Shown piece after piece: positions 40,607 through 51,262 of a stretch of 64,000 bases of DNA; position 1 is the first letter of the stretch, and each line of letters begins with the position of its first letter. Made by a program: the position numbers and the translations under genes. The stretch covers positions 424,690 through 488,689 of the forward strand of contig NZ_AYWX01000002.1 in NCBI RefSeq assembly GCF_000502875.1, in the 5' to 3' direction. The stretch is from Mesorhizobium sp. L2C084A000 (GTDB lineage: Bacteria; Pseudomonadota; Alphaproteobacteria; Rhizobiales; Rhizobiaceae). The notes below the pieces were generated by a model. That model was not told where the DNA came from, did not search any database, and worked only from the letters and a program-made list of their open reading frames with translations.

Positions 40607-42229
40607 ATGGCGTTGTTGAGTACACATAAAAAAAACCGGGGACAGCGTGAGGGCGGCGAGTTCGTCGATGCTCCGCGTTCCTCTTCCTTCAACGCTGGCC
40701 GGGTGGCCCGCTGGGTCGCACTGCCCTGCGTCAGCACTGCCATCGGCCTTTGGCTGATCGGCACCATGGCCGGCCTCAGTTCCGTCGGCGCCTCGCTGTC
40801 GGCGACTTCGGTTGGCCTGCCCCAGACGCTGTCCATGCCGGGATCGCTCGCATTTACCGATCCGCTGAAACAGCACTTCTTGAAAGCACCCTTCGTGCTG
40901 GCCAATGCCAATGGCGGCACTCAGGCCCTGCATGATCATTCGGTGCAGTGCGGTGCCAGCTGTTTCAAGCTGGCCAGGGTAAGCTCACGGGCGGAAAAGT
41001 CCGAACGCCTTGTAGCGCAGGCAAAGCCGATGCCAGCCGCCGTGAAGTCGAAGGCGCAGGAGCGCTTCGAACGCATGGAAGCGTCGCTTTCGCCGATGAA
41101 GCTGGCCGCTGCCTTTGCCGACGCCGGAAAGCCTGCCGCCACTGCCAACACGCGCCCGGTGATCTCCACCGTCGCACCGCGAATTGCCGAGGCGTCGCTG
41201 GTGCCGTCCGTCCAGGTCACGGCCAGCCTGTCCGATAACATGCCAGTTCCGGCGGCCGAACGTTTCGCCCGGCTGGATACCGGCTCGGTGGTCGTGCAGA
41301 CCGCACCGCAGCCGATGGGCTTTGCCCAATCTGATACGCCAGACAATTCGCAGTTGGCACTTGCCCTCGTGCAGTCGCTGCCGGTCGACGCCGGGGCGTT
41401 TGCCTCACCGCTGCCGATCGAGGAATCGTCAGCCGATGTCGCGGTTTCCCCCGTCGAAACCCAGCAGGATCAACCCGGTGATGCCGCCTCGCTGCCGGAC
41501 GCGCTGACCAACGACGTGCCGTTGCCGACCCGCCGCCCGCAATTCGACCCGCCGCAGCCCAAAATCGTCCAGCAGCAGCCTAAGCCCGTTCAGCAGCCCA
41601 AATCTGTTCAGCAGCTCAAGCCCGCCCAGCAATCGAAGCCGGCACGCGAGACGGTCCAGCAGGCCCAGCCGGCGAAACCGACGCGGCAAGGCCGGCCAGC
41701 CGATGGCGGCGATGTGCTGGCCTATGCTAAGCCCGACACGCCTTCGGGCGGCCTTGGCAAGGCGTTCAGAAATCTGTTCAACTCGCCGGGATCCAGAAGC
41801 GGAGCCGGAAATGGCGTCGCCGTCTACGATATCAGCGCCGGCACCGTCTACATGCCTGACGGCTCAAGGCTCGAGGCTCATTCTGGCATCGGCGCCATGA
41901 CGGACCAGCCGCGTTATGCCGACCAGAAGAACCGCGGACCGACACCGCCCAACACCTACAATCTGTCGCTGCGCGAGACGCGCTTCCACGGAGTGGAGGC
42001 CTTGCGCCTGACACCGGCCGATGGCCGCAACAAATACAATCGCGACGGCTTTCTGGCCCATACCTACCTGCTTCGAGGCCGCTACGGCCAGTCGAGCGGT
42101 TGCGTCGCCTTCAAGGACTATGCGCGCTTCCTCGCCGCCTACAAGAAGGGCAAGATCAAACGCCTTGTCGTGGTGCCGCGCCTGAACGGGTCGGCGACGC
42201 AGGTCGCATCAGCCGCCAGGGGCGTGTAG
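40607..42229 (+). CDS. DUF2778 / Tlde1-like L,D-transpeptidase-type protein
   Basis: 540 residues. One membrane helix near residues 33-56 (VALPCVSTAIGLWLIGTMAG), so the bulk is periplasmic. A long low-complexity region includes a Gln/Lys/Pro-rich stretch (PKIVQQQPKPVQQPKSVQ, about residues 318-350). The C-terminal domain (about 400-525) has GVAVYDISAGTVYMPDGSRL, AHSGIGAMTDQPRYADQKNR, GPTPPNTYNLSLRE and AHTYLLRGRYGQSSGCVAFKDY. His485 and Cys499 in HTYLLRGRYGQSSGC match the catalytic HxxxxxxxxxxxxxC arrangement of DUF2778/Tlde1. Tlde1 edits peptidoglycan as a type VI effector in Salmonella. In Rhizobiales, tethered versions are common and probably remodel the own cell wall. Confidence 0.83.
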   Translation: MALLSTHKKNRGQREGGEFVDAPRSSSFNAGRVARWVALPCVSTAIGLWLIGTMAGLSSVGASLSATSVGLPQTLSMPGSLAFTDPLKQHFLKAPFVLANANGGTQALHDHSVQCGASCFKLARVSSRAEKSERLVAQAKPMPAAVKSKAQERFERMEASLSPMKLAAAFADAGKPAATANTRPVISTVAPRIAEASLVPSVQVTASLSDNMPVPAAERFARLDTGSVVVQTAPQPMGFAQSDTPDNSQLALALVQSLPVDAGAFASPLPIEESSADVAVSPVETQQDQPGDAASLPDALTNDVPLPTRRPQFDPPQPKIVQQQPKPVQQPKSVQQLKPAQQSKPARETVQQAQPAKPTRQGRPADGGDVLAYAKPDTPSGGLGKAFRNLFNSPGSRSGAGNGVAVYDISAGTVYMPDGSRLEAHSGIGAMTDQPRYADQKNRGPTPPNTYNLSLRETRFHGVEALRLTPADGRNKYNRDGFLAHTYLLRGRYGQSSGCVAFKDYARFLAAYKKGKIKRLVVVPRLNGSATQVASAARGV

Positions 42230-42260
42230 CGACAAGAGGCTTTCGGCCGCACCTTCCCGC

Positions 42261-42290
42261 CTGCTCCTGACAGCCTGCTGTCAGGAGCAG
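42261..42290. repeat. Perfect 13-base dyad between DUF2778 and uvrB genes
   Basis: CTGCTCCTGACAG (42261-42273), loop CCTG, CTGTCAGGAGCAG (42278-42290). There is no T-run on either side. It could be an inefficient or Rho-assisted stop for the upstream gene, or a binding site. I saw no alphaproteobacterial LexA box (GTTC-N7-GTTC) here. Confidence 0.6.
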
Positions 42291-42357
42291 CGCTGTTCGG
42301 CACGCCTCTCCCCACCGCGCTCTTTCCATTTTGGCCAGGAAATCCCATATTCGGGAC

Positions 42358-45528
<3,171 letters not shown>

Positions 45529-45591
45529 GAAGCTGCAGCATCGAGCCTGCGATCGGTTGCGGATTTCAGATGCCGCCGCTTAGAATAGGTG

Positions 45592-45900
45592 ATGGTCGTC
45601 GTTCGCAGACTTGATGAAGAGGAGTTCAAGGCTTGCTTTGCCGAGCCGATGACGAATATCACCGCGACGGCGAATGCTGTCGTAGACATATGGCCCTATG
45701 TCGACGCGCTAAATCTGGACGAAGTCGGCGTGCCCTATTTGAACGACGTCCACTATGTTTACCGGGACGTTCAAAACCGGTTTGATCAAGTTTTGATTGG
45801 CACCGGCAGGTTCAACGCCCTGCTTGTGATCGTTGTCGATCTCGGCAGAAGCGCGGTGTTCGGCATTTCCTACTCGATCTCAACAAAGAATATGGACTAA
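45592..45900 (+). CDS. Hypothetical protein
   Basis: 102 residues from the ATG at 45592 (a GTG codon directly precedes it). The region before it has no strong ribosome-binding site. Sequence: VVVRRLDEEEFKACFAEPMT, AVVDIWPYVDALNLDEVGVP, DVHYVYRDVQNRFDQVLIGT and ALLVIVVDLGRSAVFGISY. It looks like a compact alpha/beta domain. I do not recognise it. Base composition is less GC-rich than the neighbours, as is the next gene, which suggests this small stretch (45.6-46.6 kb) was acquired separately. Confidence 0.6.
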   Translation: MVVVRRLDEEEFKACFAEPMTNITATANAVVDIWPYVDALNLDEVGVPYLNDVHYVYRDVQNRFDQVLIGTGRFNALLVIVVDLGRSAVFGISYSISTKNMD

Positions 45901-46036
45901 GCGGCGGTTACTTGAGACCTGTCTGATCCGGCCCTTTGACCTGTGAAGCTCAATCAATCAGCTGGGTAGCACAATGGTCAGGGCAGGCGGAATATGCTCC
46001 CTGCGACGGGATATCCAGCCAACCAAGGTTTGATCG

Positions 46037-46624
46037 ATGCGACAGCGAGGCAAACTCCATATTCTCCCCCTAATCTTAGGTAGCAAAGACACGCCTTTGC
46101 GGGCCGGAGCTGATCTCGGTCCGGTCGAGAAACACCTTGGCTTTCCTAAATGGTTGTATGTCTATCAGGATCAGCCGTGCGGCTTTCTTCTGGGTTATGG
46201 CGATCTGGAAATCGACATTTTGACCAGGCGCAATCGAGCACGCGTCCATCGCATCAGCATCAAACTTTGGGACATGCCTGATGTCCCCAAGCCTTTGCCT
46301 TTGAAATGGAGCGGCAACAGCCAAATCGATCTCGATGGCTTTAGCCCGGCAATGACGATTTCGGCCGCCAGGACGCTCCTCGCAGGTCTAGGACTGCATG
46401 CCGAGGAATATAAGGTGGAAAGCGTATCTGAAACTGTCCGCCGGCTCGTGCTCCCCCACGCCGAGCTTCATTTCTTCAAGGGACCGGAAGAACCGATCCT
46501 GATGGAGTTTCACTTCCTGACACCGCAGGAAATCCAGGGAAATAAGGGGGACTGGGTAATCCGCCGCGAGACTAAGGCCGGCCTGCAGAGGACACACTTG
46601 CCAGCGGCCCCACCTTTGGTGTAG
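46037..46624 (+). CDS. Hypothetical protein
   Basis: 195 residues. Start ATG at 46037 with TTTGATCG before it and no strong Shine-Dalgarno. Segments: LHILPLILGSKDTPLRAGAD, LGPVEKHLGFPKWLYVYQDQ, CGFLLGYGDLEIDILTRR and RLVLPHAELHFFKGPEEPIL. No motif or family known to me. It may be an immunity- or chaperone-like small protein, but that is a guess from size and context only. Lower GC than the flanks, like the preceding hypothetical gene. Confidence 0.6.
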   Translation: MRQRGKLHILPLILGSKDTPLRAGADLGPVEKHLGFPKWLYVYQDQPCGFLLGYGDLEIDILTRRNRARVHRISIKLWDMPDVPKPLPLKWSGNSQIDLDGFSPAMTISAARTLLAGLGLHAEEYKVESVSETVRRLVLPHAELHFFKGPEEPILMEFHFLTPQEIQGNKGDWVIRRETKAGLQRTHLPAAPPLV

Positions 46625-46663
46625 CCAGTCCACACACTCGAACGTTTTGAAAGGAGGGCTCAC

Positions 46664-46735
46664 GTGTTTACGTTTCATCGTCACCATCGTCAGCGTGGCC
46701 CGATTTCTGCCCTGCGAGCTTGCTTGCAGGGCTGA
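46664..46735 (+). CDS. Candidate 23-residue leader peptide of the ABC-F gene
   Basis: A GTG start at 46664 has a perfect AGGAGG six bases upstream (46652-46657). The peptide reads MFTFHRHHRQRGPISALRAC-LQG, rich in His and Arg, and stops at 46733-46735. Its last codons overlap one arm each of the hairpin GCCCTGC..GCAGGGC (46709-46715 / 46726-46732). Farther down CGGG-TTTT-CCCG precedes CTTCGATTTTTTGG, a weak terminator-like element. ABC-F genes in other bacteria are often controlled by ribosome stalling at such leaders. The overlap of peptide end and hairpin fits attenuation. Another frame (46647-46886) is open across the same region without a plausible start site. Confidence 0.5.
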   Translation: MFTFHRHHRQRGPISALRACLQG

Positions 46736-46876
46736 CCAGGGACGGTCCGGGTTTTCCCGCTTCGATTTTTTGGTCTGCCCTTCGTGGTTTTGCAACGCCG
46801 AGCCTGATGGCCAGCCTGCGCACCGTCAAAGTGCATTGAACCGGACTTTTCCTCCGGCAAGACCAGAGAAATCAAA

Positions 46877-48403
46877 ATGGCCCTGATCAGCCTCAAATCC
46901 CTCGGCGTCACCATGAGTGCGCCGCTGTTTGCCAATCTCGACCTCACCATCGGCTCCGGCGACCGGCTCGGCATTGTCGCCGCCAATGGCCGCGGCAAGT
47001 CGACCTTGCTGAAATGCCTGACCGGCGAGATGGAGCCGACCTCCGGTGACATCACCCGCACGCGCGGCCTGCGCGTCGGTCATGTCGAGCAATCCGTTGC
47101 CCCGGCCCTTCTCACCCGCAGCTTCCATCAGGTAGTGGCCGACGTCTTGCCGCCCGAGCAGGCTGAAAGCGAGCTGTGGCGCGTCGACGTGGTTCTCGAT
47201 TCACTCGATGTGCCGGAGCCCATGCGCGAGCGGCCAATGCAGGCGCTGAGCGGCGGCTGGCAGAGACTGGCGCTGATCGCCCGCGTCTGGGTGACAGATC
47301 CGGACGTGCTGCTGCTCGACGAACCGACCAACCATCTCGATCTGGCCCGCATCAGCCAGCTCGAAACTTGGCTGAACACGCTGCCGCGCGAAGTGCCGGT
47401 CGTCATCGCCAGCCACGACCGGGCCTTCCTCGACGCCACCACCAACCGGACGCTGTTCCTGCGCCCTGAACAGTCGCCGGTGTTTGCTCTGCCCTACTCC
47501 CGCGCCAGACAGGCGCTCGACGACGTCGATGCTTCGACGGAGCGCAAGTTCCAGCGCGACATGAAGGTGGCGCAGCAATTGCGCCGACAGGCGGCCAAGC
47601 TCAACAACATCGGCATCAATTCGGGCAGCGATCTGCTGACGGTCAAGACCAAGCAACTCAACCAGCGGGCCGAAAAACTAGAGGAAGCGGCGAACCCGGC
47701 GCATCGCGAGAAGTCGGCGGGTGCCATAAAACTGGCCAATCGCGGCACTCACGCCAAAGTGCTGATCACGCTCGACGACGCGGCTGTCGAAACACCCGAC
47801 GGCACACTGCTGTTTCAGACCGGCAGGCGCCATATCTGCCAGGGCGACCGCATCGTGCTGCTCGGCCGCAATGGCGTCGGCAAGTCGCGCTTCGTCACCT
47901 TGATCCGCAATGCCATCATCGAACCGGACACGTTGCGGAATGTGAAGGTGACGCCGTCGACCGTGCTCGGCTACAGCGACCAGGCGCTGTCCGGCATCAG
48001 CGGCGACGACACGCCGCTGGCGATGGTCTCGCGCCGCTACGATGTCGGCGAGCAGCGCGCACGGTCCTTGCTGGCCGGCGCCGGCGTGGTCATCGAGATG
48101 CAGGAGAAAAAGATCGGCGTGCTGTCCGGCGGCCAGAAGGCGCGGCTGATGATGCTGGCCCTCAGGCTCGCCGATCCCAACTTCTATCTGCTCGACGAGC
48201 CGACCAACCATCTCGACATCGACGGCCAGGAAGCGCTGGAAGCGGAACTGCTGGCACATCAGGCAAGCTGCGTGCTCGCCTCGCACGACCGCTCCTTCAT
48301 CCGCGCCATCGGCAACCGCTTCTGGCTGATCGAGAAGCGGAAGCTCACCGAAGTCGAAGACCCGGAGGATTTCTTCCGCTCGGTGGTTGAAACGGCAGGA
48401 TGA
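46877..48403 (+). CDS. ABC-F family ATPase
   Basis: 508 residues, two ABC cassettes without membrane domains. Cassette 1: GIVAANGRGKSTLLKCLTGE (Walker A near residue 38), ALSGGWQRLALIAR, VLLLDEPTNHLDLARISQLE. Cassette 2: IVLLGRNGVGKSRFVTLI (near residue 332), VLSGGQKARLMMLALRLADP, YLLDEPTNHLDIDGQEALEA. The linker (about 210-275) is helical and basic (RKFQRDMKVAQQLRRQAAK). ABC-F proteins bind the ribosomal E site and modulate elongation or protect against antibiotics. This member is shorter than Uup and EttA and closer in size to resistance-type proteins. The leader peptide upstream supports translation-linked control. Confidence 0.9.
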   Translation: MALISLKSLGVTMSAPLFANLDLTIGSGDRLGIVAANGRGKSTLLKCLTGEMEPTSGDITRTRGLRVGHVEQSVAPALLTRSFHQVVADVLPPEQAESELWRVDVVLDSLDVPEPMRERPMQALSGGWQRLALIARVWVTDPDVLLLDEPTNHLDLARISQLETWLNTLPREVPVVIASHDRAFLDATTNRTLFLRPEQSPVFALPYSRARQALDDVDASTERKFQRDMKVAQQLRRQAAKLNNIGINSGSDLLTVKTKQLNQRAEKLEEAANPAHREKSAGAIKLANRGTHAKVLITLDDAAVETPDGTLLFQTGRRHICQGDRIVLLGRNGVGKSRFVTLIRNAIIEPDTLRNVKVTPSTVLGYSDQALSGISGDDTPLAMVSRRYDVGEQRARSLLAGAGVVIEMQEKKIGVLSGGQKARLMMLALRLADPNFYLLDEPTNHLDIDGQEALEAELLAHQASCVLASHDRSFIRAIGNRFWLIEKRKLTEVEDPEDFFRSVVETAG

Positions 48404-48423
48404 GGCCAACGGAGTCGACTGGC

Positions 48424-48475
48424 ATGTAAATTATTTGCTTACAGACCTTGTTTTTTGTAAGCAATCTGTTTACAT
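48424..48475. promoter_or_regulatory. Nested double operator of the higBA module
   Basis: Two inverted repeats share one centre at 48449/48450. The outer pair is ATGTAAA (48424-48430) and TTTACAT (48469-48475). The inner pair is TTGCTTACA (48435-48443) and TGTAAGCAA (48456-48464). Together they give four TGTAa half-sites just upstream of higB (48482), the usual place for HigA or HigBA autorepression. Confidence 0.8.
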
Positions 48476-48481
48476 ATACCG

Positions 48482-48760
48482 ATGATCAAGTCCTTCAAGA
48501 ACAAGGCGCTGTCGGACCTCTTTCAAACTGGAAAGACCGGCAAGATCGACGCCAAGATGCACAAGCGCATTCTTGTCCGGCTTGACCGCCTGGAAGCTTC
48601 GGAGAAGCCGGAGGAAATGAACCTTCCCGGCTTCGATTTCCACCCGCTGAAAGGCTTCGATCCAATCCGCTACACGGTCCACGTCAACGGCCCGTGGTGC
48701 ATCACATTCGAGTTCGACGGCAAGGATGCCGCCCGCGTCGATTTCGAGCAATATCACTGA
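48482..48760 (+). CDS. higB: HigB-type mRNA interferase toxin (RelE superfamily)
   Basis: 92 residues. FKNKALSDLFQTGKTGKI is the N-terminal helix typical of HigB. KRILVRLDRLEASEKPEEMNLPGFDFHPLKG and YTVHVNGPWCITFEFDGKDA complete the RelE-like fold (C-terminal DFEQYH). It cleaves mRNA on the ribosome when free of antitoxin. Toxin-first order with the antitoxin 27 bases behind is the hig arrangement. A nested dyad precedes the start. The ATG at 48482 has only a weak ribosome-binding site, fitting tight repression. Confidence 0.93.
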   Translation: MIKSFKNKALSDLFQTGKTGKIDAKMHKRILVRLDRLEASEKPEEMNLPGFDFHPLKGFDPIRYTVHVNGPWCITFEFDGKDAARVDFEQYH

Positions 48761-48787
48761 GGCGGCCAGACTGGAGAAGTTCGACTT

Positions 48788-49096
48788 ATGACCGTGCACG
48801 AGCCGACGCGTCCTATTGAGCGTTGTCCCTCCCACCCAGGAGCGCTGCTTGAGGACATTATCCCGGCAACTGGCAAGACCAAGGTGGAAATTGCAAATCT
48901 GCTCGGGATCTCCCGGCAGCATCTCTATGACATCATCCGCGAAAAGAAGCCGGTTTCACCGGCTGTGGCCGCTCGCCTTGGCAAGCTGTTCGGCGACGGA
49001 GCCGCGATCTGGCTTCGAATGCAGGCGGCTTTCGATGCCTGGCACGCAGAGCGTGAGGTTGATGTTTCAGCGATCCCTACGCTCAGGGTTGCGTAG
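48788..49096 (+). CDS. higA: HigA-type antitoxin, XRE helix-turn-helix
   Basis: 102 residues, ATG at 48788 after GGAGAAG. PSHPGALLEDIIPATGKTKVEIANLLGISRQHLYDIIREKKPVSP holds the HigA start and the helix-turn-helix (residues about 30-55; shown in pieces of one motif). VAARLGKLFGDGAAIWLRMQAAFDAW is the conserved C-terminal helix. It binds and silences HigB and represses the shared promoter, probably at the nested operator upstream. Second gene of the toxin-antitoxin operon. Confidence 0.93.
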   Translation: MTVHEPTRPIERCPSHPGALLEDIIPATGKTKVEIANLLGISRQHLYDIIREKKPVSPAVAARLGKLFGDGAAIWLRMQAAFDAWHAEREVDVSAIPTLRVA

Positions 49097-49232
49097 GTCC
49101 GTACGGCAGCATTCGAATAGACCATCAGACGCCACGATAAAAAAATTTCGACGGTCTGTCGGATAGCCTCAGCCAGCCCCGTCCTTGGGATGCCGACACG
49201 ATGATGCCGGCGCCAACCCAGGGAGAATTATC

Positions 49233-49391
49233 ATGTCGGTTCTTTCATCCATCGGTCGCATCGCAACCCGGTATGCGGCAGCGCGCGCTCGTCACCGCAG
49301 CGAGCGCATCCTGCTTTCACTGCCTGCCTCGCTGCGCAAGGATATCGGTTTTCCGGACGTCTTCGACGCGCAGAACGGCCGCCGCCCCTGA
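49233..49391 (+). CDS. Very short DUF1127-like protein
   Basis: 52 residues from the ATG at 49233, with AGGGAG seven to ten bases upstream. The basic N-terminal half (RIATRYAAARARHRSERILL) leads into SLPASLRKDIGFPDVFD, a shortened DUF1127 helix with the typical KDIGFP ending. Such 45-60 residue proteins are common in Rhizobiales and frequently over-expressed or RNA-binding. A longer paralogue lies at 13965-14219. Alone between higA and the convergent GST gene. Confidence 0.7.
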   Translation: MSVLSSIGRIATRYAAARARHRSERILLSLPASLRKDIGFPDVFDAQNGRRP

Positions 49392-49407
49392 CCTCGCGAG
49401 GCGCCAG

Positions 49408-50022
49408 TCAGTCATGCGTATCGCCTGAAAGCGGTGTCGCCTGCATCGATACGCGTTTTTCGAAAGCCTCGAACCAGTGCGTCAGCCGCGCCCGCGAGCG
49501 AAAAGGCGGCAGGTGTCGGAACGCCATCCAGGACAGCGTGGTGGCCAAGGCGATGTGGCCGACATGGAGCGGTGCCTCGTCGTCCAGCGTACTTTCGATC
49601 CAGTCGTAGCTCGCCTCGATCTTTTCCCGGTATCCGTCGGCGAGAGCGCTATAACGCAGCTGTTCGGGTCTTCTTTCCGTCTCCCAGCGCAAAGCGATGC
49701 CTGTCTGCGCGAGGCCCTGGGCGACCGACTGCAGCCGCAACGCCTGCCAGCGCGCTTCGCCATCTTGCGGCAGCAGCTTGCGGCCGTCATGCAGCGTGTC
49801 GAGATAGGCGCAGATGACATCGGAGTCGAAGATCGGCGACGCGTCGGGCCGCAGCAGCACCGGTACTTTGCCGAGGGGATTTTCGGCGTAGACGCGAGCA
49901 TTGTGCAAGGTCGGACTGGTCTCGTGATGAATGACCTCGAGCCGATCGGCAATGCCGGCCTCATGAGCGAAAACGAGCGCTTTGCGCGCAAAGGGTGAAT
50001 GGGTCTGATAGTAGAGGATCAT
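49408..50022 (-). CDS. Glutathione S-transferase family protein
   Basis: 204 residues from the ATG at 50022. ATG 50028 is possible, and the frame is open to 50127. The thioredoxin-like N-terminus MILYYQTHSPFARKALVFAH is the GST start with SPFARK in the active-site position. ENPLGKVPVLLRPDASPIFDSDVICAYLD gives the cis-Pro and Glu/Ser glutathione-binding motif (DSDVI). The C-terminal helical domain ends HWFEAFEKRVSMQATP. It conjugates or reduces electrophiles with glutathione in the cytosol. Monocistronic and divergent from the VOC protein gene. Confidence 0.87.
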   Translation of the reverse strand: MILYYQTHSPFARKALVFAHEAGIADRLEVIHHETSPTLHNARVYAENPLGKVPVLLRPDASPIFDSDVICAYLDTLHDGRKLLPQDGEARWQALRLQSVAQGLAQTGIALRWETERRPEQLRYSALADGYREKIEASYDWIESTLDDEAPLHVGHIALATTLSWMAFRHLPPFRSRARLTHWFEAFEKRVSMQATPLSGDTHD

Positions 50023-50260
50023 TGTCATCTCGGGGCTGAAGCGGCGTTCGCGTGATCCATCTGTTCTAGCCCGCGAGCAGCGAGAATTGCGCTCTGATTG
50101 GGGGCCGCCGACGCAAGTTCGTTTCACGTCTCTCGTTCAGCTGCCGGCTGCCTGGCCAGTCCAGGGCCGGTCGGCCAAAAAAAATCTCCCGGCCATGTAG
50201 GATCGCCGCCGCCTCATCCGTCCTTTGGCTCGCAACGCCAAACGCAAAGAGGAACAACAA

Positions 50261-50689
50261 ATGACTGACCAGACCCCCGTTCAGCCCGCGGCCAAAGTGC
50301 TCGGCGGATTGACCCCCTATCTGCAGTTGGATGGCGCCTTCAAGGCTGCCGAATTCTACAAGAAGGCCTTCGGCGCGGAGCAGGTCTTTGCCTATCCGGC
50401 GGACGAAAAAGGCCGCACCATGCACATTCACCTCTACATCAACGGCTCGACGCTCATGCTCTCCGATTTCTATCCGGAAAACGGAATGCCCGCCGTCAAG
50501 CCGCAGGGTTACACAATGCAGCTTCACCTCGGCAGCGACGATATCGAAGCCTGGTGGAAGCGCGCCGTCGATGCCGGCTGCGAAGTCGCCGTGCCGCTCC
50601 AGGTCATGTTCTGGGGTGATCAATGGGGCAATATGCGAGACCCGTTCGGCGTCGAATGGGCGATGAACGCGCCGGTGAAGAAAGCCTGA
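50261..50689 (+). CDS. VOC (glyoxalase/bleomycin resistance, PhnB-like) protein
   Basis: 142 residues, ATG at 50261 with AAAGAGGAAC upstream. PhnB/YdaG-like fold: LTPYLQLDGAFKAAEFYKKAFGAEQVFAYPADEKG, MHIHLYINGSTLMLSDFYPENG, SDDIEAWWKRAVDAGCEVAVPLQVMFWGDQWGNMRDPFG (in parts). GNMRDPFGVEW is the conserved end of the family. Metal-binding residues are only partly preserved, so the catalytic role is open. It sits directly upstream of a DUF1428 gene, as often seen in rhizobia. Confidence 0.85.
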   Translation: MTDQTPVQPAAKVLGGLTPYLQLDGAFKAAEFYKKAFGAEQVFAYPADEKGRTMHIHLYINGSTLMLSDFYPENGMPAVKPQGYTMQLHLGSDDIEAWWKRAVDAGCEVAVPLQVMFWGDQWGNMRDPFGVEWAMNAPVKKA

Positions 50690-50764
50690 TCTGCCGCCGA
50701 TGGCCCGAGCCCCTCACCGGCCAGCGCCGGTGAGGCCCCGTGAACTTCCAGGAGGAGATCCAAA

Positions 50765-51118
50765 ATGTCCTATGTCGATGGTTTCGTACTTGCCGTATCC
50801 AAGGCAAAACTCGATGACTACAAGAAGCTGGCCAACCTCGCAGGGCCTATCTGGAGGGAACATGGCGCGCTCGCCTATGTCGAATGCATCGGCGACGACG
50901 TGCCCTATGGCGAGGTCACGTCCTTCCCGCGTGCCGTGCAGGCCAAGGACGACGAGATCGTCGTCTTCGCCTGGGCCGTCTATGAGTCGCGGGAGAGCCG
51001 CGATGCCGTCATGGCCAAGGTGATGGCCGACCCGCGCTTGAAGGCCGATTGGGCGGACATGCCGTTCGACGGCAAGCGCATGATCTTCGGTGGCTTCAAG
51101 CCATTCATTGAGCTTTGA
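50765..51118 (+). CDS. DUF1428 protein
   Basis: 117 residues, ATG at 50765 with AGGAGGAGATC upstream. MSYVDGFVLAVSKAKLDDYKKLANLAGPIWREHGALAYVE and GDDVPYGEVTSFPRAVQAKDDEIVVFAWAVYESRESRD (in pieces) match DUF1428, a dimeric alpha/beta-barrel family. MPFDGKRMIFGGFKPFIEL is the conserved end. Function unknown. It lies 75 bases behind the VOC gene, with GC-rich repeats between, and is probably part of the same transcript. Confidence 0.87.
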   Translation: MSYVDGFVLAVSKAKLDDYKKLANLAGPIWREHGALAYVECIGDDVPYGEVTSFPRAVQAKDDEIVVFAWAVYESRESRDAVMAKVMADPRLKADWADMPFDGKRMIFGGFKPFIEL

Positions 51119-51150
51119 GCAGCCGGTAGCGATTAGAAGAAGCCTCAGCT

Positions 51151-51208
51151 TCGTCATCCTAGGGCGAAGCAGGAGCGAAGCTCCGTCGCGAAGCCCCTAG
51201 GATGACGA
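51151..51208. repeat. Palindromic repeat between convergent genes
   Basis: TCGTCATCCTAGGG (51151-51164) pairs with CCCTAGGATGACGA (51195-51208), enclosing a small hairpin GGAGC-GAA-GCTCC. It forms a long stem on either strand at the meeting point of the DUF1428 and sulfotransferase transcripts. It resembles dispersed palindromic elements of Mesorhizobium and may stop transcription from both sides. Confidence 0.7.
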
Positions 51209-51262
51209 CGCGGGTGCTTAGGCCAATCTCTAAGGCCACGCGATCAGCTAGATAGCGTTGCA

